64,000 nt of DNA. It comes from a bacterium 1XD42-54 (GTDB lineage: Bacteria; Bacillota; Clostridia; Lachnospirales; Lachnospiraceae). The notes under the pieces were generated by a model, which did no database searches, was not told the DNA's origin, and worked only from the letters and a program-made list of their open reading frames with translations. The stretch covers positions 172,514 through 236,513 of the forward strand of contig RAZH01000006.1 of the NCBI GenBank assembly GCA_003612585.1, written 5' to 3'. Made by a program: the position numbers and the translations under genes. Shown here one piece after another: positions 16,982 through 25,004 of this stretch (within the stretch, counting starts at the first letter, position 1; the number at the start of each line of letters is the position of its first letter).

Positions 16982-19048
16982 ATGGACAAAAATAGAATGG
17001 ACAACAAAGCACAGCTGAGATACAGTGGCAAGGTTATGCGGCACTGGTATTGGTGCGTTCTGGTAGTTCTTCTGCAGCTGGTGCTTACCGCGGCTGTTTT
17101 GTATGTAAATACGCTGGCGGGATGTATTGTGGGAGGATTTACAGTTGTTCTGATTTTGTCGCTGGTTTTGCTGGATGTGCATTACCGGTCACGGGTTCTG
17201 ATTGAACTGATGGATTTTGCGCATAAGTTCAGCGGAATTGAAAAAGAAATGCTGAAGAATTTTCTGGTTCCGTATGCGATTGTTCAGCCAGATGGAAAGC
17301 TGGTCTGGATGAATGATATGATGGCAGAGCTTACTGGAAAGGATGCAGATTATCATAAAAATATATCTACGTTGTTTCCGGCTATGAATGCAGCGCATTT
17401 TCCGCTGGATGAAGAGGCGAGAAGCCTTGAGATTGAGTATAATGAACGCAGGTACCGGGTGGACATGAAAAGGGTATGGCTCAGTTCTATGCTTGAAGAT
17501 CTGGAAGGGGTGGAGCAGACTGGCGGCGAGAGCTGTATCGTTGCGCTGTATTTTTTTGATATTACAGAGCTTTTGGCATTCAAACAGGAGAATTATGAAC
17601 AGAAGCCCGCGGTCGGCCTTTTGTATATGGACAACTACGATGAAGTGATGGAGAGCGTGGAAGATATCCGGCGCTCTATGCTGGAGGCACTGGTAGACAG
17701 GAAAATTACGAAGTATGTCTCTTCTGTCGGTGGTCTGATCAGTAAACTGGAAAAGGGCAGGTACCTTTTGGTTGTGAACCGCAAAGGACTTGAGACGATG
17801 GTGGAGGACCGTTTTTCTGTATTGGAAGATGTCAAGACAGTCAATATCGGTAATTCCATCAATATGACTGTGAGTATCGGAATTGGTATCAGCAACGAAG
17901 ATTACGTACAGAATTTTGAAGCCGGCCGGGGGGCTATGGAAATGGCTCTTGCGCGAGGCGGAGATCAGGCGGTAGTGAAGGAGCAGGACAAGTTGTCGTT
18001 CTTTGGTGGAAAGACGCAGAGAGCGGAGCGCAACACGAGAGTCCGTGCACGTGTGAAAGCGCAGGCTTTGCGCGAGCTGATCAATTCACGTGACCGTGTG
18101 ATTGTTATGGGGCACAAAATGACGGATATTGATTCCCTGGGCGCGTGTGTGGGAATTTGCCGCGCAGCCAAGCAGGTGAATAAGCCGGCCTATATTGTGC
18201 TTGGCGATGTCAACAGTGGCATCCGGCCTTGGATCAGCGTGCTTGAGGCAAACGAGAATGGCGGAGAAAGGCTGTTTCTCGACCATGAGCAGGCGATTGA
18301 AATGATAAATTACAATACCACATTGGTTGTAGTTGATACGAACCGTCCGAGCATGACGGAATGCGAAGAGCTTCTGTATCTGACGCGTACGATTGTCGTG
18401 CTGGATCATCATCGTCAGGGAGCGGAAAAGATTCAGAATGCTTCGCTTTCATATATTGAGCCGTCTGCCTCTTCAGCCTGTGAGATGGTGGCAGAAATAT
18501 TGCAGTATTATGATGACGGCATCCGGCTAAAGCAAAGTGAAGCGGATTGTATGTATGCAGGAATCGTTGTGGATACGCAGAATTTTGTGGCCAAGACAGG
18601 AATGAGGACTTTTGAAGCAGCGGCATTTTTGCGCAGAAATGGTGCAGATATGACGAGGGTGCGCAAGTCCTTCAGGGACGATATGAGCACGTACAAGGCA
18701 AGAGCGGAGGCAGTGCGTCACGCCGAAGCATTTATGGGGTGCTATGCAATTAGTATCTGTCCCAGCGATGGTCTGGAAAATCCGACAGTGACAGGCGCGC
18801 AGGCAGCGAATGAGCTGCTGAACATTGTCGGCGTCAAGGCATCCTTTGTTTTGACAGAGTATATGAACAAGGTTTATATCAGTGCGCGTGCCATGGATGA
18901 GGTGAACGTACAGATTATTATGGAACGGATGGGCGGAGGCGGTCATATGGATATTGCCGGAGCACAGCTGGAAGGTATAGACGCGGAGGAAGCGCGCGTC
19001 CGTCTGAAGGAAGTATTGACACAGATGACGAAGGAAGGAGCTATTTAG
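16982..19048 (+). CDS. gdpP: c-di-AMP phosphodiesterase, GdpP family
   Basis: This 688-residue membrane enzyme hydrolyses c-di-AMP, which controls potassium and osmotic balance and wall stress. Two N-terminal helices (about 30-75) are followed by a PAS-like region (LVPYAIVQPDGKLVWMNDM). A degenerate GGDEF domain comes next (no GGDEF signature), then the DHH phosphoesterase domain (VMGHKMTDIDSLGA, VVVDTNRPS, VVLDHHRQG). The DHHA1 domain (MGGGGHMDIAGAQL) is last. I choose the ATG at 16982 with GGAGACTGTT upstream over a TTG 30 bp earlier. The order gdpP-rplI-dnaB is standard in Firmicutes. Confidence 0.95.
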   Translation: MDKNRMDNKAQLRYSGKVMRHWYWCVLVVLLQLVLTAAVLYVNTLAGCIVGGFTVVLILSLVLLDVHYRSRVLIELMDFAHKFSGIEKEMLKNFLVPYAIVQPDGKLVWMNDMMAELTGKDADYHKNISTLFPAMNAAHFPLDEEARSLEIEYNERRYRVDMKRVWLSSMLEDLEGVEQTGGESCIVALYFFDITELLAFKQENYEQKPAVGLLYMDNYDEVMESVEDIRRSMLEALVDRKITKYVSSVGGLISKLEKGRYLLVVNRKGLETMVEDRFSVLEDVKTVNIGNSINMTVSIGIGISNEDYVQNFEAGRGAMEMALARGGDQAVVKEQDKLSFFGGKTQRAERNTRVRARVKAQALRELINSRDRVIVMGHKMTDIDSLGACVGICRAAKQVNKPAYIVLGDVNSGIRPWISVLEANENGGERLFLDHEQAIEMINYNTTLVVVDTNRPSMTECEELLYLTRTIVVLDHHRQGAEKIQNASLSYIEPSASSACEMVAEILQYYDDGIRLKQSEADCMYAGIVVDTQNFVAKTGMRTFEAAAFLRRNGADMTRVRKSFRDDMSTYKARAEAVRHAEAFMGCYAISICPSDGLENPTVTGAQAANELLNIVGVKASFVLTEYMNKVYISARAMDEVNVQIIMERMGGGGHMDIAGAQLEGIDAEEARVRLKEVLTQMTKEGAI

Positions 19049-19050
19049 TT

Positions 19051-19497
19051 ATGAAAGTTATTTTATTACAGGATGTAAAGGCGCTTGGAAAAAAAGGAGA
19101 GATTGTTGAAGTGAGTGAGGGCTATGCCCGCAATATGCTGCTGAAAAAAGGAATTGGCAAGGAAGCGACGGGACAGAATATGAATGATCTGAAACTTCAG
19201 AAGGCCAATGCGGAGAAAGTTGCGCGCGAAACGCTCGAGGCTGCTCAGGCACTTGGAAAAGAGATGGAGGGTAAATCCATTCAGATAGCAGTCAAGACAG
19301 GCGAAGGCGGCCGGGTGTTTGGTTCTGTGTCCTCAAAAGAGATCGCGGAGGAGATCAAAAAACAGCTTGGATATGACGTGGATAAAAAGAAAGTTCTGTT
19401 GGATACGCCGATCAAACAGCTTGGCGTGACAAACGTGGGTGTGAAGCTGCATGCGAAGGTGACTGCAGAGGTGAAAGTACACGTGAAAGAGCTGTAA
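19051..19497 (+). CDS. rplI: 50S ribosomal protein L9
   Basis: This is the 148-residue L9 protein: N-terminal RNA-binding domain (MKVILLQDVKALGKKGEIVE, GYARNML), a long connecting helix, and a C-terminal domain (GRVFGSVSSKEIAEEIKKQ). It starts 2 bp after the gdpP stop with GGAGC inside the gdpP end, indicating translational coupling. Confidence 0.98.
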   Translation: MKVILLQDVKALGKKGEIVEVSEGYARNMLLKKGIGKEATGQNMNDLKLQKANAEKVARETLEAAQALGKEMEGKSIQIAVKTGEGGRVFGSVSSKEIAEEIKKQLGYDVDKKKVLLDTPIKQLGVTNVGVKLHAKVTAEVKVHVKEL

Positions 19498-19550
19498 TCT
19501 TCGCGATCAGAAGGCGGTTGCCAGGTACCTGTAACGAAAGGGGAAATACG

Positions 19551-20879
19551 GTGGAAGAAGGGTTACTCAAGCGGGTGATGCCGCACAGTGTTGAGGCGGA
19601 GCAGTGGGTGATTGGTGCCATGATTATGGACCGGGATGCCGTTACAGTGGCTTCGGAAATACTGAATGCAGATGATTTTTATCAGAAACAGTATGGCATT
19701 CTTTTTGAAGCGATGACAGAGCTTTACAGTGAAGGGAAGCCAATTGATCTGATTACATTACAGAACCGTTTAAAAGAAAAGGATGTGCCGGCGGAGATCA
19801 GCAGCCTGGAATTTGTCAGGGATATTGTGATAGCGGTGCAGACTTCTGCAAATGTAAAGCATCACGCGGAAATTGTTGCGGAAAAGGCTTTGCTGCGCAG
19901 GCTGATTAAGGTGAATGAGGATATCGCGGCATCGTGCTATGCAGGCAAGGACCGCGTGGAAGATATCATGGAGGATACAGAGAAGAAAATTTTCCAGGTA
20001 TTACAGCGCCGTTCCAACGATGAGTTTGTTCCGATCAAGGAAGTTGTTCTGAATGCACTCGATAAAATCGAGCTGGCGAGCCGTTCGAAAGGAAGTGTGA
20101 CCGGGATTGCGACCGGTTTTATAGATCTGGATTACAAGACTTCCGGTTTTCAGCCCTCGGATTTGATTTTGATCGCTGCGCGTCCTTCTATGGGAAAGAC
20201 GGCGTTCGTTTTGAATATTGCAGAATATATGGCGTTTCGGAACAATGAGACTGTGGCGATTTTTAGTCTCGAGATGTCTAAGGAGCAGCTTGTAAACCGT
20301 CTGTTTGCGATGGAATCGCGAGTGGATTCTCAGCTTTTGCGTACCGGAAATTTAAGCGACGGCGATTGGGCGAACCTGATTGAGGCGGCTGGCGTAATTG
20401 GGCGTTCAAATATGATTATTGATGATACCCCGGGTATTTCTGTCTCGGAGCTTCGGAGCAAATGCCGGAAATTTAAGCTGGAACACAACCTGGGGATTAT
20501 TATGATTGACTACTTGCAGCTTATGCAGGGCAGTAAGCGATCTGAGTCGAGACAGCAGGAAATTTCAGATATTTCCCGTTCTCTGAAAGAAATTGCGAGG
20601 GAGCTTCAGGTGCCGGTGGTGGCGCTTTCTCAGCTTTCGCGTGCGGTGGAGCAGAGACCGGATCATCGACCGATGCTTTCGGATTTGCGTGAATCAGGGG
20701 CGATTGAGCAGGACGCGGATGTGGTGATGTTTTTATATCGTGATGATTATTATAACCATGATTCAGAAAAAAAGGATGTGGCAGAAGTCATTATTGCCAA
20801 GCAGAGAAATGGCGCCATTGGTACGATCGAGCTGGCGTGGCTGCCGCGTTTCACAAAATTTGCAAATATGAAAAAATAA
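19551..20879 (+). CDS. dnaB: Replicative DNA helicase
   Basis: This 442-residue hexameric helicase unwinds DNA at the fork. It has the N-terminal primase-interaction domain (MPHSVEAEQWVIGAMI), a linker, and a RecA-like domain with Walker A ARPSMGKTAF, SLEMSKEQL, Walker B IIMIDYLQLM and the arginine-finger region KQRNGAIGTIEL. The start is the GTG at 19551 after AAAGGGGAAA; an ATG at 19518 lacks a site. It is the last gene of gdpP-rplI-dnaB. A different DnaC-like loader is encoded by the mobile element at 37165-38022. Confidence 0.97.
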   Translation: MEEGLLKRVMPHSVEAEQWVIGAMIMDRDAVTVASEILNADDFYQKQYGILFEAMTELYSEGKPIDLITLQNRLKEKDVPAEISSLEFVRDIVIAVQTSANVKHHAEIVAEKALLRRLIKVNEDIAASCYAGKDRVEDIMEDTEKKIFQVLQRRSNDEFVPIKEVVLNALDKIELASRSKGSVTGIATGFIDLDYKTSGFQPSDLILIAARPSMGKTAFVLNIAEYMAFRNNETVAIFSLEMSKEQLVNRLFAMESRVDSQLLRTGNLSDGDWANLIEAAGVIGRSNMIIDDTPGISVSELRSKCRKFKLEHNLGIIMIDYLQLMQGSKRSESRQQEISDISRSLKEIARELQVPVVALSQLSRAVEQRPDHRPMLSDLRESGAIEQDADVVMFLYRDDYYNHDSEKKDVAEVIIAKQRNGAIGTIELAWLPRFTKFANMKK

Positions 20880-21080
20880 ATAAAAAACAGGTTCTATTTT
20901 AAGAGAATTCTTCATATATTTGTAGAAGAGCACTATGCGGAAGCGTTGCTGCGATACGCTCAAGGAGATTCCGGGGTTACCAGGAAAAGTTCGCGGCAGG
21001 CGCAGCGTGTTTGAAAATAATAGTTCAGACGCGCTCTAAGCGGCGGAAAAGGCTTAGATACAGATAAGGGAGAAATTATT

Positions 21081-21854
21081 ATGGATGAAAAATTGTATTC
21101 CGTTTCAGAAGCAGTGCGGCTCATAGGTGTGGAGTCGCACGTTTTGCGTTATTGGGAGGAGGAGCTGAACATTCCAATTCAGCGGACAAGCCTTGGACAT
21201 CGCACTTACAGTGAAAAAAATATTGAGACATTTCGACAGGTGAAGGACTGGAAACAAAAAGGCATTCAGCTAAAAGCGATTCGGCTGTTGCTGGAAGAAA
21301 CGCCGGAAATGGAAAGTGCGCTTCATACGGTTGCGTACCGGGAAGCAGAACACGGCGCAAATCCGGAACCTGCACAGATGAGAAATGTGGCAGAGAATCG
21401 TAGATTTGAGAAAAAAGAAGCAGACGTTGTTGAGACAGAGCGCATTGAGATAAAAAATACGCGATCGGCTATAGAGCGGGAAAAATACAGTGCTTCTACT
21501 CCGACAGGACATCATAAAAACGAGGAGAAGAATGCGACAGATCATACAGAAGGGAAAAACTGGGAAAACGCAAGCGACGAAGAACGAAGAGAGCTGATAT
21601 ATGAAATTATTTCGACCGAAGAACCACAGGATGATATGGAAAAGGCGATTCAGCTTCTGAAACAGATGATGGAAGAAGTTGTCGGGGAACAAAATAAAAA
21701 GCTGGAAGAGCAGCTCATAGAACAGTTGCGGGATGAGATGGAGCTTTTGTATTTACAGTATCTTCAGGCTATGCAGGAAGCGGCAGCTTCGAGGGAAAAA
21801 GAAGAAGGGAAAATAAAGAAAATATTCCGCAGATTTTTTCCGGGTACAAAGTAG
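21081..21854 (+). CDS. MerR-like HTH protein with coiled coil and basic amphipathic tail
   Basis: This is a 257-residue protein. Residues 1-70 form a MerR-type winged HTH (LYSVSEAVRLIGVESHVLRY, LGHRTYSEKNIETF). A low-complexity charged linker follows (about 95-170), then a long Glu/Lys/Leu-rich coiled coil (about 175-240). The last 15 residues (IKKIFRRFFPGTK) look like a basic amphipathic membrane-binding helix. This layout resembles chromosome-anchoring proteins such as RacA more than a classical effector-binding MerR regulator, but orthology is not claimed. It is transcribed alone, downstream of dnaB, with GGGAGAAATT before its ATG. Confidence 0.65.
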   Translation: MDEKLYSVSEAVRLIGVESHVLRYWEEELNIPIQRTSLGHRTYSEKNIETFRQVKDWKQKGIQLKAIRLLLEETPEMESALHTVAYREAEHGANPEPAQMRNVAENRRFEKKEADVVETERIEIKNTRSAIEREKYSASTPTGHHKNEEKNATDHTEGKNWENASDEERRELIYEIISTEEPQDDMEKAIQLLKQMMEEVVGEQNKKLEEQLIEQLRDEMELLYLQYLQAMQEAAASREKEEGKIKKIFRRFFPGTK

Positions 21855-21917
21855 GAAATTTTTGCAGCTAAGTTTGATCTCGCTGATTTGACAGATCTTC
21901 AAATGGCAGTATAGTGC

Positions 21918-21946
21918 TTGACAGTATTGGTTTCTCATGTTATATT
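21918..21946 (+). promoter_or_regulatory. Strong promoter of the DUF2325-DUF3793 operon
   Basis: A consensus -35 TTGACA (21918-21923), an exact 17-bp spacer and -10 TATATT (21941-21946) are followed immediately by a palindromic operator. The leader is about 120 nt. Confidence 0.8.
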
Positions 21947-21947
21947 T

Positions 21948-21965
21948 AGTTAGTGTAAGCTAACT
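21948..21965. promoter_or_regulatory. Palindromic operator O1 (DtxR/IdeR-like)
   Basis: AGTTAGTGTAAGCTAACT is an 18-bp inverted repeat of form AGTTAG-N6-CTAACT. It starts 2 bp after the -10, so a bound repressor would block initiation. The same form recurs at 22040-22057. Confidence 0.7.
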
Positions 21966-22039
21966 GAAATTTCTGTTCCTTACATATGGATGGAGGAAAA
22001 CAAAACTGCGGCAGAATACTGTCATTTTTTTTACATTAA

Positions 22040-22057
22040 AGTTAGTTAAAACTAACT
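22040..22057. promoter_or_regulatory. Palindromic operator O2 (DtxR/IdeR-like)
   Basis: AGTTAGTTAAAACTAACT has 8-bp perfect arms around AA. It shares the AGTTAG-N6-CTAACT form with O1 and lies just before the ribosome site of the DUF2325 gene. The form resembles DtxR-family iron or manganese boxes (TTAGGTTAG-type), which is inference. Confidence 0.7.
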
Positions 22058-22075
22058 AATAGCGAGGAGGATTTT

Positions 22076-22357
22076 ATGAGCGTTGTCATTGTCGGAGGAA
22101 ATGAAGGAATGGTATGTCAGTATGAAGGAATTTGCAAAAATTACGGATGCAGGGTAAAGATTTTTGTAAAGGAAAGCGGAGCGATCCGCAAAAAACTGGG
22201 TAGTCCGGATTTTTTTATACTTTTTGTAAATACCGTATCTCATAAAATGGTTCGGAGTATGTTACAGGAGGCAAAACGTAATAAAGTTCCGGTGTTGCGA
22301 TGTCATGGCAGCAGTGTGGCAGCGTTGCAGGAACTGCTCAGCGAACATTGCGCATAG
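22076..22357 (+). CDS. DUF2325 family protein
   Basis: This 93-residue alpha/beta protein has the family's opening SVVIVGGNEGMVCQYE and the C-terminal VPVLRCHGSSVAALQELL. Its fold looks like a small Rossmann or receiver-like domain. DUF2325 proteins often lie near iron-transport or metal-regulator genes, and this one follows two DtxR-like operators, so a role in iron or redox response is plausible. No function is established. GAGGAGG precedes the ATG. Confidence 0.8.
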   Translation: MSVVIVGGNEGMVCQYEGICKNYGCRVKIFVKESGAIRKKLGSPDFFILFVNTVSHKMVRSMLQEAKRNKVPVLRCHGSSVAALQELLSEHCA

Positions 22358-22437
22358 CAGTTCCTTCCAGCATAAAAGAAAGATGTATGCGGACAATAAG
22401 AACAGAATCAGGAATGAACGCACGGAGGTGAACGTGT

Positions 22438-23052
22438 ATGAGATCGGAGGAAATCGGTTATCTGCTCGGACAGCAGTGCGCACCGATATTGGCGGGGATT
22501 AAACCGTCAAATCTTCTGATTGTGGAGCCGGGAAATCAGAAGGAATTAAGCTGTATACTGCGTGGCACGGGAATCCGGAGCTGTTGCCTGTATGCTTCAG
22601 GAAAAAAGGATTACCTGCTCTTGTTTGAGGAGGAAAAGCTTCAGAAGCTTCTCAGAGAAAAGGAAGTCAATGAATATTTAAGAAAATGCGGATATGTTTC
22701 CAACAATGTAAAAGAAGTTTTACGGCGCCTGGCCTGGCGTTTTGCAGAATATAAGAAGAATAAACAAGAATTTCCTCATGAAATGGGGATTCTGTTTGGA
22801 TATCCGCTCAAAGACGTGCAGGGATTTATTGAAAATCAAGGAAAAAATTTTAAATTGTCCGGATACTGGAAGGTGTACGATGATGTGGATTATGCCGGGA
22901 AGGTGTTTTATCTCTATGAATGTGTGAAACATATAGTGCTGAAACTTTGCCGCGAAGGGGTGTGCATTTCGGATATCTGCCGTGTCTGCCGCGATTGGAA
23001 AACAGGAGAAAAAGTGCAGAGAGTTTTGGAAAGAACGAGGAGTCGTGTGTGA
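22438..23052 (+). CDS. DUF3793 family protein
   Basis: This is a 204-residue soluble protein. It begins RSEEIGYLLGQQCAPILAGI and contains CGYVSNNVKEVLRRLAWRF, then PHEMGILFGYPLKDVQGFIE and SGYWKVYDDVDYA, the recognisable DUF3793 core. Cys residues cluster near the end (CREGVCISDICRVCRDW), a possible metal site. Family members are commonly linked with iron uptake genes and flavodoxin. It shares the promoter at 21918 with DUF2325. GGAGGTGAACGTGT precedes its ATG. Confidence 0.8.
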   Translation: MRSEEIGYLLGQQCAPILAGIKPSNLLIVEPGNQKELSCILRGTGIRSCCLYASGKKDYLLLFEEEKLQKLLREKEVNEYLRKCGYVSNNVKEVLRRLAWRFAEYKKNKQEFPHEMGILFGYPLKDVQGFIENQGKNFKLSGYWKVYDDVDYAGKVFYLYECVKHIVLKLCREGVCISDICRVCRDWKTGEKVQRVLERTRSRV

Positions 23053-23089
23053 TCTTACAGACATTACAAAGAAGAACTAAACTTTATAT

Positions 23090-23121
23090 AAAAAGCGGAG
23101 CACCTCTGGGATGCTCCGCTT
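23090..23121 (-). terminator. Terminator of the cold-shock gene
   Basis: On the minus strand AGCGGAGCA (23112-23120 complement) pairs with TGCTCCGCT (23094-23102 complement) and is followed by T residues. It lies 16 bp past the csp stop codon. Confidence 0.75.
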
Positions 23122-23136
23122 CAGACATTCATATTC

Positions 23137-23337
23137 TTAAAGCTTCACTACATTAGCTGCCTGCATTCCGCGAGCGCCTTCTGTCAAATCATAAGAAACA
23201 GCCTGTCCTTCTTCGAGTGTCTTGAATCCGTCACCCTGAATTGCAGAAAAGTGAACAAATACGTCTGAACCATTTTCTCCGGTAATGAAACCATACCCCT
23301 TTTCTGCATTAAACCATTTTACCGTACCCTTATTCAT
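23137..23337 (-). CDS. csp: Cold-shock protein (CspA family)
   Basis: This 66-residue single-domain cold-shock protein binds single-stranded RNA and acts as an RNA chaperone. RNP1 (KGYGFIT) and RNP2 (VFVHFSAI) are intact, and the opening [18 protein letters not shown] is canonical. The ribosome site AGGAGGTACC is strong. It is expressed from a consensus promoter with a long structured leader. Confidence 0.97.
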   Translation of the reverse strand: MNKGTVKWFNAEKGYGFITGENGSDVFVHFSAIQGDGFKTLEEGQAVSYDLTEGARGMQAANVVKL

Positions 23338-23377
23338 GTTCGGTACCTCCTAATTGAATTCCACATGTACCCTTAAA

Positions 23378-23440
23378 AAGTTCCACTAACTATCGTAGAC
23401 TACGAAGGTATATTTCATAATCTAGGACAGTTAGTGAAAT
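23378..23440 (-). promoter_or_regulatory. Structured 5' leader of the cold-shock mRNA
   Basis: In the leader, CACTAACT (plus 23384-23391) can pair with AGTTAGTG (23429-23436), enclosing a perfect inner hairpin TCGTAG-A-CTACGA (23393-23405). Long structured leaders are typical of csp genes and often act as temperature switches. Confidence 0.5.
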
Positions 23441-23469
23441 ATTTTAACCAGGCAATCTGTTGCATTCTT

Positions 23470-23497
23470 ATTATAGCACAATGAGAAATAGTGTCAA
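23470..23497 (-). promoter_or_regulatory. Promoter of the cold-shock gene
   Basis: On the minus strand, TTGACA (23492-23497) and TATAAT (23470-23475) are both perfect consensus hexamers, separated by 16 bp. The predicted leader is about 125 nt. Confidence 0.8.
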
Positions 23498-23598
23498 GTA
23501 AAATGGAAGAAAATTCAGTTAATTTACGCAGTTCTTATCTATGATTTTTGCTCAGCATCAGTCATAATAGTGCATAGGCTGATGCTGCTGTTTCAAGT

Positions 23599-24837
23599 TC
23601 AGTCTGCGTTCGGGGCGTCAAATTCATCAGTGTTGTCTGTGGTTTCTGTTTCAGTATCCTCAAAGGTTTCATCTGCATCAATCTCTTCTTCTTCGTACGG
23701 TACTGGAGTAATTTTAGCAGAATCATATAACAGAGTTGCAACTGCATTTTCATACAGAGACCATACAAGGGAGGAGCGTGTATTTTCTTCCTCAAACTGT
23801 ACAGCACTTTCGTAGCCGAAAGCTTCCGCGTTTTCCATTACAAAGGAATTGTACTCTTCCTGTGTAATTTCAAGGTTTTGGTCGGCGCAAACTGAGCTGA
23901 CAATCAGGCGGCGGTTAACCATGGAGAGTACTTCTGTTTCCACATCGTCCGGGGAAAGATCAAATGCTTCGTAGATCTCCTGCTCGTCCGTAGTTCCGAG
24001 AAAGCCGCCATAAAGAGAGAGAACTTCTTCTTTGCAGGTGTCATAGAGTTCATCCGGATAACCGGAGAATGTGGAGGCATCAATTGCTGCCTGGAACAGA
24101 GCCTCAACGGTATCACTGTAGCCATTTTCTTCGTATTCTTCTGTGAGCAGTTCACGTATTGCTTCTTCGTATTCTTTTGTAGTTGAATAATCCGTGAATT
24201 CTTTTACATAAGCATCGTTGTATTCGGGCGTCTGCATTTCACAGACACTGGTGATTTTTACTTCGAAGTCCACCGCTTTGTTGGCCCATTCGTCCATGAT
24301 AGCATCATTGTCAAAAGAGCAGGTGAATGTGAGGAGGTCGTTTGCTTTGGCGCCGGTGATCTGCTTGTCAAAATCTTCGCTGTATTCCGCATAACCAAGC
24401 GTGATATAGGTGCTCTCGGTAGCGGTGGTGTCTGGTTCACCGTGAACAGTGGAGGTGACATCGGCATAAACCACGTCCCCCTCGGCTGCAGCACGGTCCA
24501 CCTCAACTTCTTCGCCGACTTCGGTAAGATCACTCTCAATTCTTTCCTGAATCATATCGTCGGTAACTTCAAAAACATACTGTGTCACTTCCAGATTTTC
24601 AAGGTTGCCCAGGGTCACGTATTCGGAAGAATTTTTAACAAGATAATCAGATGGTGTAATGGATGCAAGGGCTTCAGCCGTAGCGGGTGTCTCGGTCATA
24701 TCCTCAGTAGCGGCATTCTCGCCGGAAACAGAGGATTCAGTAGAAACAGGTTCCTTTGGCTGTTCTTTTTGGTCGCAGCCTGAGAGTGTTACGGCGGCTA
24801 TAATTCCTGAAAGAAAAAGTAAATATTTTTTAGACAT
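23599..24837 (-). CDS. Trigger-factor-like lipoprotein (FKBP-type foldase)
   Basis: This 412-residue exported lipoprotein carries a signal peptide and lipobox (LSGC, Cys21), then a Ser/Thr/Glu-rich spacer. The FKBP-like domain is at about 75-195 (EGDVVYADVTSTVHG, KQITGAKANDLLTF). A helical domain like the C-terminal part of trigger factor follows, and the tail is very acidic (about 385-412). It should act outside the membrane as a chaperone or prolyl isomerase for secreted proteins. It lacks the ribosome-binding domain of cytoplasmic trigger factor. It is monocistronic. Confidence 0.8.
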   Translation of the reverse strand: MSKKYLLFLSGIIAAVTLSGCDQKEQPKEPVSTESSVSGENAATEDMTETPATAEALASITPSDYLVKNSSEYVTLGNLENLEVTQYVFEVTDDMIQERIESDLTEVGEEVEVDRAAAEGDVVYADVTSTVHGEPDTTATESTYITLGYAEYSEDFDKQITGAKANDLLTFTCSFDNDAIMDEWANKAVDFEVKITSVCEMQTPEYNDAYVKEFTDYSTTKEYEEAIRELLTEEYEENGYSDTVEALFQAAIDASTFSGYPDELYDTCKEEVLSLYGGFLGTTDEQEIYEAFDLSPDDVETEVLSMVNRRLIVSSVCADQNLEITQEEYNSFVMENAEAFGYESAVQFEEENTRSSLVWSLYENAVATLLYDSAKITPVPYEEEEIDADETFEDTETETTDNTDEFDAPNAD

Positions 24838-24880
24838 TTTGGGATTCCTTTCTGATATTTTGAAATATATTTTTAATAGA

Positions 24881-24910
24881 AATATAACATTTTTGGCGGG
24901 GAATTGTAAA
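24881..24910 (-). promoter_or_regulatory. Promoter of the trigger-factor-like lipoprotein
   Basis: On the minus strand, TTTACA (24905-24910), an 18-bp spacer and TATATT (24881-24886) lie about 45 bp upstream of the ATG. Confidence 0.55.
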
Positions 24911-24947
24911 TAGTTTTTCTGGAAAACACAGTTTTTTCACTTTTTGC

Positions 24948-24976
24948 TTTTCAGAGAAAGTCTGCTGTGCTATGAT
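24948..24976 (+). promoter_or_regulatory. Promoter of cca
   Basis: TTTTCA (24948-24953), a 17-bp spacer and TATGAT (24971-24976) point right. The -10 covers an upstream ATG, which supports the later start codon at 25005 for cca. Confidence 0.5.
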
Positions 24977-25004
24977 GAAGAAAAAACTGAAGGGAAAGGG
25001 CAAA

